Source of the DNA: Hyphomicrobiaceae bacterium UBA2767
GTDB lineage: Bacteria > Pseudomonadota > Alphaproteobacteria > Rhizobiales > Methyloligellaceae
DNA: 10,601 bases
Assembly: GCA_002352635.1 (NCBI GenBank)
Contig: DEIT01000196.1
Location: forward strand, 1,803 to 12,403
Direction of reading: 5' to 3'
Of this stretch, positions 1 through 6,799 are shown piece after piece. How positions within the stretch are numbered: the stretch's first letter is position 1; the number at the start of each line of letters is the position of its first letter. The position numbers and the translations under genes were made by a program. Below the pieces are notes generated by a model, which did no database searches, was not told the origin of the DNA, and saw only the letters and a list, made by a program, of their open reading frames with translations.

Positions 1-779
1 ATGCTGATCATGCCGACAATGACCTGAGGCATGGAGCCGCCCATATAGGAGCTCCAAATGAAAAAGCCGAGGCCGCCACCCGATTGTTGGCCGCCACCGG
101 AAATCATTTCAGCCGCCAGCACCACTTCCCATGTGATACCCATGCCAACCGCCGCACCGGTGAAAATAGATGGCAGCGTTCCGGGCAGGATAATCTTTCT
201 GAAAAGATCCCATTGCGATGCGCCCATGGACTGGGCTGCCCGCAAATATTGAATATCAATAGTGCGCGCACCGCCGAGCACATTGATCACGATCGTGAAG
301 AAAGCGCCGAGGAATGTCACAAATGCAATCGAGAGCTCTGTTGTCGGCCAGAATATGATCGACGCGGGCACCCATGCCAGCGGCGGGATTGGCCGAAGAA
401 TCTCGAATGGCGGGAAAAAGATGTCTCTGAAGTACTTGTTTACGGCAAGCGCCAGTCCAAATGGGATGCCGATAATTTGAGCAATCAGAAAGCCGAAAAA
501 CACCCGGAAAAAACTGAGATACCAGCTCTCCCAATAACCGGGACGTTGCACGACGTCTGCCCAGCTCGTAAACACGTCGCTTGGCGGCGGAATCTTGCCA
601 ATCCACGGGACCTGGAAGCCAAACCATGGCTTGGCCTGCGAGCAAACCTCCCAGAACAAGATAAACAAGACTAGTGCGGCAACGCCACGCCAAAGCGTCT
701 TGTTGTCCAGAAGTTTCCGGAATCTCGAGCGCTTGACCACAAATGGCGTGTCGTGGCTGCTTTGCACGGCATCAGTCAT
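1..779 (-). CDS. msmH: ABC transporter permease, partial (msmH-like, methanesulfonate uptake)
   Basis: Inner-membrane permease of the nitrate/sulfonate/taurine (SsuC/TauC) type. The frame opens at the ATG whose first base is 779 and stays open for 259 codons to the left edge, so the C-terminus is missing. An AGGGAG ribosome site sits 8-9 bases upstream of the ATG. The first membrane segment is at about residues 33-47, with others near 92-115 and 140-168. The cytoplasmic EAA-type loop that contacts the ATPase is at about 179-200 (LRAAQSMGAS followed by RKIILPG). It follows the ATPase gene with a 32-base gap and is the last visible gene of the transport operon. Compared with its paralogue at 1711-2601 it carries a glycine-rich insertion of about five residues near 228-236, after the shared AAEMISG. 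The letter H follows gene order (E-F-G-H) in the characterised msm region and I cannot confirm it by alignment. The family is certain; the substrate is inferred from context. Confidence 0.85.
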   Translation of the reverse strand, partial: MTDAVQSSHDTPFVVKRSRFRKLLDNKTLWRGVAALVLFILFWEVCSQAKPWFGFQVPWIGKIPPPSDVFTSWADVVQRPGYWESWYLSFFRVFFGFLIAQIIGIPFGLALAVNKYFRDIFFPPFEILRPIPPLAWVPASIIFWPTTELSIAFVTFLGAFFTIVINVLGGARTIDIQYLRAAQSMGASQWDLFRKIILPGTLPSIFTGAAVGMGITWEVVLAAEMISGGGQQSGGGLGFFIWSSYMGGSMPQVIVGMIS

Positions 780-811
780 TCACGATTGCTCCCTGTAAGC
801 ATTGCCGATCT

Positions 812-1687
812 TTATGCCAGTTCACGTTCGCCGGCTTCAAAGGCCTTGATCGCTTCCTCGTGAACCGCGTCCTTGGCTTCCTCAACGAGAACGCGGAACT
901 GCTCTGACGAAAGCAGCTTGTAGTCTCGTGGACGAGGAATTTTTACGTCGACCACCTTCTTGGTTCTGGCCGGCCGCGTGGTCATGACAACCACCCGGTC
1001 GCCGAGGAAAATTGCTTCCTCCAGGTCATGCGTAATGAAAAAGATCGTAACCTTTGTGCGATCGTACACTTCCAGAAGTGATTCATGCATGATGGACTTC
1101 GTCAGTGCATCCATAGCCCGATAGGGCTCATCCAGAAGCAGAACCTTTGGATCATTTATCAGCGCGCGGACAATTTCGGCACGACGGGCCATGCCCGACG
1201 AGACCTCGCCGGGAAACTTGTCGGCGACTTCACCGAGCCCCGCTTCGGCCAGGTTGTCGCGAGCTTTGTCCCGGGCGTCCGATTTTGACATGACACCCTG
1301 AACGATTGGTCCGTAAGCGACATTGTCCAGCAGACTTTTCCAAGGGAAGAGAGCGCCATTCTGGAACACCACCATCCGGTCTGCGCCCTGGTCGGCCAGA
1401 GGTTTGTCAGGCCCACACAGCAATTCATCATCCAGATAGATCTCGCCGAATGTCAGTGAATGAAATCCGGCAATGACGTTAAGCAATGTTGTCTTTCCGC
1501 ACCCGGAAGGTCCCACAATCATGCAGACTTCGCCGGATTCGATTTCCATGGAGCAATTGTCCACCGCCATCACATTGACGCCCTCGGGGTCATAGATTTT
1601 GGTGACATTGCGAATGGAAATAGCCCCGCGCCCCGTGCCGCGTGACTGGGTTTTTTTTCCAGCGGTTGTTTTTGCCTTTGCGGCCAT
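812..1687 (-). CDS. msmG: ABC transporter ATP-binding protein (msmG-like)
   Basis: ATPase subunit of the sulfonate/nitrate importer, acting on the cytoplasmic face with the two permeases encoded on either side. From the ATG at 1687 it has 291 residues. Visible motifs: Walker A GPSGCGKT (about 59-66), Q-loop VVFQNG (Q109), Walker B VLLLDE (182-187), D-loop region YRAMDA, and switch histidine ITHD (H220). The ABC signature is degenerate: VSSGM at 162-166, where LSGGQ or LSGGM is usual. I prefer the ATG at 1687 to the GTG at 1705. The GGAGG at 1703-1699 would serve the ATG (11-base gap) but overlaps the GTG itself. Residues 1-20 are a basic, low-complexity leader before the usual family start. 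That leader contains a run of eight A bases on the coding strand (1651-1658). It starts 23 bases after permease msmF ends, so the genes are probably co-transcribed. Confidence 0.9.
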   Translation of the reverse strand: MAAKAKTTAGKKTQSRGTGRGAISIRNVTKIYDPEGVNVMAVDNCSMEIESGEVCMIVGPSGCGKTTLLNVIAGFHSLTFGEIYLDDELLCGPDKPLADQGADRMVVFQNGALFPWKSLLDNVAYGPIVQGVMSKSDARDKARDNLAEAGLGEVADKFPGEVSSGMARRAEIVRALINDPKVLLLDEPYRAMDALTKSIMHESLLEVYDRTKVTIFFITHDLEEAIFLGDRVVVMTTRPARTKKVVDVKIPRPRDYKLLSSEQFRVLVEEAKDAVHEEAIKAFEAGERELA

Positions 1688-1710
1688 TTCGTGTTGAGCC
1701 TCCACTGCGT

Positions 1711-2601
1711 CTATCTACCCTCGAGAGCAAGCGCCTTGACGCGCCACTGCATCATCCTATTGCCGCCCCAGCGCACCATCGCGGATGTGATCCAGCCAAC
1801 GAAGCCCAGGCTGATCATAGCCATGACCATTGAGACGTATTTGTTCACCATGTAGGAATCCATGATCATGTAGCCGAGGCCGTAGTCACCGGAAATCATC
1901 TCCGCAGCGACCAGCGAGAACCAGGCAACACCGATACTGATTTGCAGGCCGGTAAAAATGAACGGCATCGCGCCCGGTACAACCACATGCCAGAAGACAT
2001 GGTGCTTCTTGGAGCCAAGGCAGCCGGCGGCGCGGAAATAGGATTCATCGATCGACTCCACGCCCAGCAACGTGTTGAGCGTGGTGACGAAAAACGAAGC
2101 AAGCGTCGCCAGGAAGATGATCGGCGTTTCAAATCCTGAAAACATGACGATCGCCAGAGGCACCCAGGCAAGGATTGGGATCGGGCGCAGAGTCTCAAGA
2201 ATGGGAAATGTGTAGTCCTTGAACTTGCGGGACCAGCCCATAAACAGGCCCAAAGGCACACCCAGGCCGGTCGCAAGGGCAAATGCGATAAAAATTCGGC
2301 GACAACTCACATAAACGTTCGTGTGAAAGTCCTCTGTGAATAGCGATGTGCCCCAGATTGGATCGTAGCTGAAGAATTCCGTGATGACTTCAACGGGCCC
2401 GGGGATCTTTTCGAATCGGGGTACTTTCCAACCTTCCGTCAATAGGTAGTAGGTGCCCAGCCAAAGGACGATGCCAAAGAACATCAGGTATGGCGTTGGA
2501 GTTCCAAAGCTCTTTTTCAATCGATGCCACGCGTACATCAATCCTTTTGGCGCCGCCTGTGCCTTGCTGGTGTCAATCCCCGAAATCGCTTGATCAGTCA
2601 T
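1711..2601 (-). CDS. msmF: ABC transporter permease (msmF-like, methanesulfonate uptake)
   Basis: Full-length inner-membrane permease (296 residues) of the SsuC/TauC/NrtB family. It starts at the ATG at 2601, preceded by AAGGA four to eight bases upstream. The cytoplasmic N-terminus is about 36 residues. The first membrane segment is near 37-55, with further segments around 100-122, 145-180, 213-235 and 255-275. The EAA loop that docks the ATPase is at about 189-210 (FRAAGCLGS, ending VVVPG). It shares ERLRPIP-like and AAEMISG stretches with the partial permease at 1-779, so the two are paralogues that probably form a heterodimeric channel. It lies 197 bases downstream of the binding-protein gene, with a strong hairpin in that gap, and 23 bases before the ATPase gene. 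The substrate is inferred from the neighbouring MSA monooxygenase. The letter F follows gene order only. Confidence 0.88.
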   Translation of the reverse strand: MTDQAISGIDTSKAQAAPKGLMYAWHRLKKSFGTPTPYLMFFGIVLWLGTYYLLTEGWKVPRFEKIPGPVEVITEFFSYDPIWGTSLFTEDFHTNVYVSCRRIFIAFALATGLGVPLGLFMGWSRKFKDYTFPILETLRPIPILAWVPLAIVMFSGFETPIIFLATLASFFVTTLNTLLGVESIDESYFRAAGCLGSKKHHVFWHVVVPGAMPFIFTGLQISIGVAWFSLVAAEMISGDYGLGYMIMDSYMVNKYVSMVMAMISLGFVGWITSAMVRWGGNRMMQWRVKALALEGR

Positions 2602-2740
2602 ATCTTCCTTGCCCGCGTTCTCCTGGCAATTTCTGCAAGGTCGCCTGAACTGGCATGTCCCTCAATTGGAGCCCCCTTGCCATCACCCATACTCCAACGA
2701 ATGATACCACAATTCATGAAAGCCGATGGAGAGTCAGAGA

Positions 2741-2771
2741 GCGGACCCCGGATTGCCCATCCGGAGTCCGC
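2741..2771 (-). other. Strong intergenic hairpin between msmE and msmF
   Basis: A 13-base arm (2741-2753, GCGGACCCCGGAT) pairs with 2759-2771 (ATCCGGAGTCCGC) across a 5-base loop. The one mismatch becomes a G-U wobble in RNA. It lies 27 bases past the msmE stop codon, inside the transport operon. On the minus-strand RNA the downstream side is pyrimidine-rich (UCUCUGACUCUCC) but has no U-tract, so it is not a classical intrinsic terminator. Known binding-protein operons often have such hairpins after the first gene, where they protect the 3' end and give excess binding protein over permease. That role is inferred here; partial termination is the alternative. Confidence 0.75.
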
Positions 2772-2798
2772 GGTAATGTATTTGTAACTCGACGTTTT

Positions 2799-3926
2799 TT
2801 ATTTTTTGAATGCCGAGGCGGGTTGCTCTTTCACAGAGCCGATCGGGCTCGACATGTTACGCGCCTTCAGGACGTCACGCGCCACCTGATCCCAGATCGA
2901 TTCCTTGCGCAGAACCGCATCGGGGACCACTTTGCGACCGTGCAGAAACTTGGTTGCTGCCTTGACCAGTGTTTGGACCTTGTCGTTGAAGATGAAGTCC
3001 AGGGTGAGCTTGTCCGGACCGCCGCCGATCTCTGGCGGGTTATAACCGTAGAGCGATGCCCAAAGGACTTTGCGTGGCATGCCTTCGGTCTGATCATCGG
3101 CCATCTTGGCAACGTCACTGGCGTTGTTGAGATCTTTTAGAAAGATCTGCGCATCGAGCTCGGCTTCGAGCCAGGCCTTGTGTGCGTCCGGGCGATCTTT
3201 GATAATCTCGTAGAGCATCACCAGGAAGCCGGCGTCACCACCGTCAGTGCCCTTGAAACTCTCGCCGGATGCGGCCCGCCGGGCGAGACCCGCGAGTTGG
3301 ATCTTCGATGCAGTCGGTTCCCAGATAACAGCCGCGTCGAGTTTGTTGTTTTTGAAGCTCGAAGTGATGACCTCGATGTTCATGTTGAGATATTTCTTCG
3401 GCTTGATGCCGGCCTGCTCAAAGGCCCAACGTCCGAAACGGTCGGTGCACGCACCCTTTGGTGCTGCAACGAGCTTGTCGTTCATCCATTTGACGGCTTC
3501 CATGCCATCTTTGAATTTCGGTGCGTCGTTTCGGACCAGGAACACGTTGCACTGCTGGCGCGATGTGCCCAGCACTGCGATCATGCGCATGTCAACCTTG
3601 TCTTGTTTGGTTGTGGAAACAATCGCCGGCATATCGCCCATATAGCCAAGATGGTTCTTCTCGCCGAGCAGCTTGCCTACGATCACCGATCCCTGCAGGC
3701 CGATTTCAAACTTGGCAGTTGAGCCCTTCGGCAGATGCTTTTTCCAAAGCTGCTTTCCGTTGATGACAACACCGGACCAGGATTCTGTGTAGTAGGGCTG
3801 GTAACCGACGACGAGATTGATCGGTTCGCCCGGCTTGCCAAAGCCGACTTCGGCAGTAGCTACATTTGGTGCGGAATATGCCAATCCTGCCAATAGAGCG
3901 AGTGCACTTCGCTTCAGTATTTTCAT
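2799..3926 (-). CDS. msmE: Periplasmic substrate-binding protein (msmE-like)
   Basis: Binding protein of the NrtA/SsuA/TauA (NMT1-like) family that would capture methanesulfonate in the periplasm for the downstream permeases and ATPase. I take the ATG at 3926, which gives 375 residues and has GGGAGGAA about ten bases upstream. The frame is open a further 78 codons upstream, but that stretch lacks signal-peptide or family character. Residues 1-25 form a Sec signal peptide: MKILKR, a hydrophobic core, then VATA before EV. There is no lipobox cysteine, so it is a soluble periplasmic protein. The mature part opens with NLVVGYQPYYTES, the first beta-strand of this fold, followed by GLQGS and GYMGDMP around the ligand-binding first lobe. 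Later, DAAVIWEP (second lobe, helix-start) is typical of the family. It is the first gene of the minus-strand operon and is divergent from msmA. Family very sure; ligand inferred from context. Confidence 0.9.
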   Translation of the reverse strand: MKILKRSALALLAGLAYSAPNVATAEVGFGKPGEPINLVVGYQPYYTESWSGVVINGKQLWKKHLPKGSTAKFEIGLQGSVIVGKLLGEKNHLGYMGDMPAIVSTTKQDKVDMRMIAVLGTSRQQCNVFLVRNDAPKFKDGMEAVKWMNDKLVAAPKGACTDRFGRWAFEQAGIKPKKYLNMNIEVITSSFKNNKLDAAVIWEPTASKIQLAGLARRAASGESFKGTDGGDAGFLVMLYEIIKDRPDAHKAWLEAELDAQIFLKDLNNASDVAKMADDQTEGMPRKVLWASLYGYNPPEIGGGPDKLTLDFIFNDKVQTLVKAATKFLHGRKVVPDAVLRKESIWDQVARDVLKARNMSSPIGSVKEQPASAFKK

Positions 3927-4780
3927 TATATAGGTTCCTCCCTTTGGCTTCTTACAAAACAAGTTCTTAGAATTGTTTTTTTGTCCAGAATCCCGACGGT
4001 CTTGTCGGGTAAACGAAGATTGCCCCTGTCCCGTGACACGCCGAAGGCGACGACTTATGCCGCCTCGAACGAGTCTCAAAAATTCGTTCAACTCACGGAC
4101 GCAAATCGCTGTACACCAATCAAAATCACATCCAACCGAGCGTAATTTAGGCCAACACAATGGCGCTCAGTGTGACACCGGGTCGCGTCTCTTGTGTCAT
4201 AATGCCACGTTCCGGAGCGCAATTTGCAAATTGTTGTTTCCAAATTCCTGATAGGCACCGTCTATGAAAGGCATTTGCGAAGGGAATTTGAAGCAAATAG
4301 TCGAAATGACACCTGTTTGGGGTGAAGGTGACCCTAGCAATATCGGCAAATATTGGAAGGCCAGAATTTTGGTGATGATGCAAAACCGGAAAGCCCTCGG
4401 CGACCGGAGCACAGTCATGACCCATCGGCAGTTTCCGGTGATCAGCGACATTGCGGGGCAATTGGTAATCCGGACTGCAATAGTTTTTCGGCTGTTTCAA
4501 TGCGGTGAAATTTAACCAGGATTCCCCTTAATTGGTGCGGCGCGCGATGTGGCTACTCTTAAAGGCTGTGTCTATCAACTAATAAAAACTTTCGATCCGG
4601 CCTTATCTCCCCAAGGAAACCATTTCTTGTTACGATGCGCCCAAGAAGCATCATGGCAGCGATCACATGCGGCGCCATGGTAATCTCGATTAATGCAGGC
4701 GCTTTACCGAAATATCTATTCGTGTGAGCCACCACAAATGATCGCGTTAGCAGACAAGGATAGCAGAGGAGAACACCGAA
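3927..4780. promoter_or_regulatory. Long divergent control region between msmE and msmA
   Basis: An 854-base stretch with no gene I can support. Open frames here have TTG starts or lack ribosome sites and resemble nothing I know. It must contain the promoters of both operons. Inverted repeats seen: 3992-3997/4004-4009 (CCCGAC, 6-base loop, in the msmE leader); 4067-4072/4084-4089 (GAACGA-N11-TCGTTC); 4173-4178/4194-4199 (TGACAC-N15-GTGTCA); a perfect 14-base palindrome 4220-4233 (CAATTTGCAAATTG); 4286-4290/4294-4298 (ATTTG-N3-CAAAT); and 4652-4657/4674-4679 (CATGGC-N16-GCCATG). GCAAAT or its complement recurs at about 4100, 4226, 4273, 4293 and 4346. A weak -35/-10 pair for msmA could be TTGTTA 4627-4632 with CATCAT 4649-4654 (16-base spacer). 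No start site can be fixed by eye. Confidence 0.6.
4220..4233. repeat. Perfect 14-bp palindrome, candidate operator
   Basis: CAATTTGCAAATTG equals its own reverse complement. It sits near the middle of the divergent region. Similar half-sites follow: ATTTGC at 4273-4278 and ATTTG-N3-CAAAT at 4286-4298. Together they look like a cluster of sites for a dimeric regulator serving both operons. The regulator is not encoded in this window, and the assignment rests only on symmetry and position. Confidence 0.4.
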
Positions 4781-6028
4781 ATGCCGGCACGGAACCAAAA
4801 GCAGTGGATGGCAGATCCCAATTTGCAGCGCGGTGAATGGGTTGACAGCAGGATCTATTCCGACCCGGAGATTTTCGAGGAAGAACTTGAGAAAATTTTC
4901 AAGAAAACCTGGATTCCGGTCTGCCATGAATCTGAATTGTCCGAGCCTTATGATTTTCGCACGACAACGATTGCGCGTGAGCCGGTTATCGTTGCACGTG
5001 GACCGGACAATACGGTTCGTGCATTCCTGAATGTCTGCCCCCACAGGGGGATGATGATCGAGAGGCGGCCGGCGGGCAGCTTCCTGGAGGGGCAGCCCTC
5101 GGGAAACCCGAAGCGCATGACCTGCATGTTTCATGCGTGGCAGTTCGATATGAAGGGCAATTGCGTCTACATATCCCGCGAGAAAGAAGGTTATCAGGAT
5201 CGCTTGTGCAAAGAGAATACAGGTTTGCGCCGACTTCGTTGCGAGGTTGCTATGGGCGGGTTCGTATGGGTTTGTCTCGACGACAAACCGGAGTGCTCGC
5301 TAGAAGAATGGGCCGGCAAACCGTTTGATTGCATCCGTGAGTCGATTGATGCCGAGCCGCTAGAGGTGTTTCACTACCACAAGGCGATTATCAACACGAA
5401 CTACAAGCTCTGGCACGACACAAACAGCGAATTTTATCACGACTTCATGCACTACCATAACCGGGTCACGGGCTTTAACGACGAGTATTTTGCGCGAAAG
5501 AATATCGGCTTCGAGCACGGGCATGTGAACGTGACGTCCTTCGAAGTGAATTATGACGAGTATGAAGGTTTTGAATCGCGCGAGGAGCTGTCATTCCCGA
5601 AATTCCCGCCGAACCAGTGGTTCATGATCGACCTGTTCCCGGGAATGAATTTCAACCTCCGTGGCTCTGCGCTCCGGTGCGATATCATGACACCGCTTGG
5701 ACCCAACAAGGTGATGATTGAATTCCGCGGTCTGGGTGTGAAAGCCGATACGCCGGAAGAGCGCCAGACGAGGATAGAGCATCACAACTCGATCTGGGGC
5801 CCCTTCGGCCGCAACCTGCATGAAGACCTGATCGGCGTTACGGGGCAGGGTGCCACCATGAACGATGGCTCTGAACCGCGCCGTATTCTCCACGGTCGCC
5901 ATGAGGACAACTACATCCACGATGAGGTCGGCTTGCGCCACTACTACGATGAATGGGGCAAGTGGATGGACCGCCTTCCCAGCGACCCGATGCAGAAATA
6001 CACGGCACCCGCGGTTGCCGCAGAGTAG
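4781..6028 (+). CDS. msmA: Methanesulfonate monooxygenase hydroxylase, large (alpha) subunit
   Basis: Catalytic subunit of the Rieske non-heme-iron oxygenase that converts methanesulfonate, O2 and reducing power to formaldehyde and sulfite in the cytoplasm. It has 415 residues, close to the roughly 414 I recall for characterised MsmA. The ATG has AGGAG nine bases upstream. The N-terminal Rieske domain carries C86-P-H88, then 26 residues, then C115-M-F-H118. Ordinary Rieske oxygenases have about 15-17 residues there, and the 26-residue spacing is the reported MsmA signature. In the C-terminal catalytic domain, the iron-site motif aligns as N207-Y-K...D213...E217-F-Y-H220, with H224 and H226 as candidates for the second histidine. 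D349 (in HEDLIGV) is the likely carboxylate ligand. D213 is the usual residue linking Rieske and iron centres of adjacent subunits. First gene of msmABCD, divergent from the transport operon. Main doubt: substrate specificity within the family. Confidence 0.93.
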   Translation: MPARNQKQWMADPNLQRGEWVDSRIYSDPEIFEEELEKIFKKTWIPVCHESELSEPYDFRTTTIAREPVIVARGPDNTVRAFLNVCPHRGMMIERRPAGSFLEGQPSGNPKRMTCMFHAWQFDMKGNCVYISREKEGYQDRLCKENTGLRRLRCEVAMGGFVWVCLDDKPECSLEEWAGKPFDCIRESIDAEPLEVFHYHKAIINTNYKLWHDTNSEFYHDFMHYHNRVTGFNDEYFARKNIGFEHGHVNVTSFEVNYDEYEGFESREELSFPKFPPNQWFMIDLFPGMNFNLRGSALRCDIMTPLGPNKVMIEFRGLGVKADTPEERQTRIEHHNSIWGPFGRNLHEDLIGVTGQGATMNDGSEPRRILHGRHEDNYIHDEVGLRHYYDEWGKWMDRLPSDPMQKYTAPAVAAE

Positions 6029-6123
6029 GCGGGATCGAAGACGATCCGGCATCCATATATCGGCAACGGGACGTTTCTCAGGACTGGCCGCCCGTTGCGC
6101 CAGTGAAAATCGGAGGTTGTGCA

Positions 6124-6621
6124 ATGAGCGCTAACGGAAATGGGGCCGTTGAGGCTGTCAAGGACACGATCTATCGCTCGTGCCTCTTGCTCGATGAGGA
6201 AAAATGGAGCGACTGGCTCGATCTGTGCGACGACGGTTTTCAGTATTCGATCAAGGCCTGGAGCCCCGAGATCAACTACGACATGACTTACTTCTCGGCC
6301 GACCACAAACATCTTTCAACGATGACAGAACAGCTGCCGAAACATAATACTGACCATTCCCCGCTCAAACGGCACTCGACGGTTTACACGGTGGATGTTG
6401 ACAAGGATGGCAAGACGGCAACGGCTATAACATCGCTGGTCGTCTATCAGAATATGCTTGATGGCGAGACATCCCATCTCGATTCTGGTGAAAACCATCT
6501 GTTTCTGGTGGGCAAGTATATGGACAAGCTGAAGATCGAGAATGGTCAGGCCAAATTTCTTGAACGAGAGGTCAGACTAGAAACTCGGCGTCTCGACAAG
6601 GGTTCGCACTGGCCCATTTGA
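6124..6621 (+). CDS. msmB: Methanesulfonate monooxygenase hydroxylase, small (beta) subunit
   Basis: Beta subunit of the aromatic-ring-hydroxylating-dioxygenase type (NTF2/scytalone-dehydratase-like alpha+beta fold). It has no metal centre and is structural, packing with MsmA in the hydroxylase. It has 165 residues from the ATG at 6124, which has a perfect GGAGG (6112-6116) seven bases upstream. The frame is open back to 5953, but that part overlaps msmA. The family pattern shows early as YRSCLLLDEEKWSDWLDL (about 17-34), then DDGFQYSI. The C-terminal strand region EVRLETRRL is where beta subunits usually end. It lies 95 bases after msmA, a wider gap than usual for tightly coupled subunits. 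The size is somewhat shorter than I recall for the Methylosulfonomonas protein (about 181), so minor N- or C-terminal differences are likely. Confidence 0.9.
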   Translation: MSANGNGAVEAVKDTIYRSCLLLDEEKWSDWLDLCDDGFQYSIKAWSPEINYDMTYFSADHKHLSTMTEQLPKHNTDHSPLKRHSTVYTVDVDKDGKTATAITSLVVYQNMLDGETSHLDSGENHLFLVGKYMDKLKIENGQAKFLEREVRLETRRLDKGSHWPI

Positions 6622-6799
6622 GGCCAGCCGACGTGACCGTGATATTGCTTTCCTGTTCATCTGGAGCTCTGATTGGTGCATCTTGTGCTCACTGTGGTGA
6701 GGGCGTGGCGCAATGTGGTCAGGCTTCTCCAAGACGGGTTGAGATTAGTTGGGGGCAAACCGGGGCAGGGCCCCATCGAGCATTGGGGGGTGCAGGGGG
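6622..6799 (+). promoter_or_regulatory. msmB-msmC spacer with competing hairpins near the msmC start
   Basis: A 178-base gap inside the oxygenase operon with no supportable gene. It contains a small hairpin (CTCAC 6688-6692, loop TGTG, GTGAG 6697-6701). Near msmC, GGGGC 6762-6766 can pair with GCCCC 6770-6774. Alternatively CCCCA 6771-6775 can pair with TGGGG 6784-6788. The second pairing would cover the only G-rich stretch (6785-6790) at proper distance from the msmC ATG. The two pairings exclude each other because they share 6771-6774. This could tune ferredoxin synthesis relative to the hydroxylase, which is inference from the sequence alone. Confidence 0.35.

Noticed and set aside
2655..3140. 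161-residue plus-strand open frame
   Set aside because: Antisense shadow of the msmE C-terminus; its early part crosses the intergenic hairpin.
3925..3930. TATAAT on the minus strand just before msmE
   Set aside because: It overlaps the msmE start codon, so it cannot be the promoter for that gene.
3927..4160. Upstream in-frame extension of the binding protein (78 extra residues)
   Set aside because: The extension is rich in Arg and Cys, has no signal character, and would bury the clear Sec signal peptide that begins at 3926 behind a good ribosome site.
4147..4500. 117-residue minus-strand open frame in the divergent region
   Set aside because: TTG start, no ribosome site, composition rich in His, Cys and Pro unlike the real neighbours.
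4264..4515. 83-residue plus-strand open frame in the divergent region
   Set aside because: It begins with ATG but has no ribosome site, no recognisable domain and no operon context. It could be a chance frame in an 854-base spacer.
4559..5134. 191-residue minus-strand open frame
   Set aside because: Largely antisense to the msmA Rieske region, which is certainly coding on the other strand.
5591..6124. 177-residue minus-strand open frame
   Set aside because: Antisense shadow of msmA; no ribosome site or known domain.
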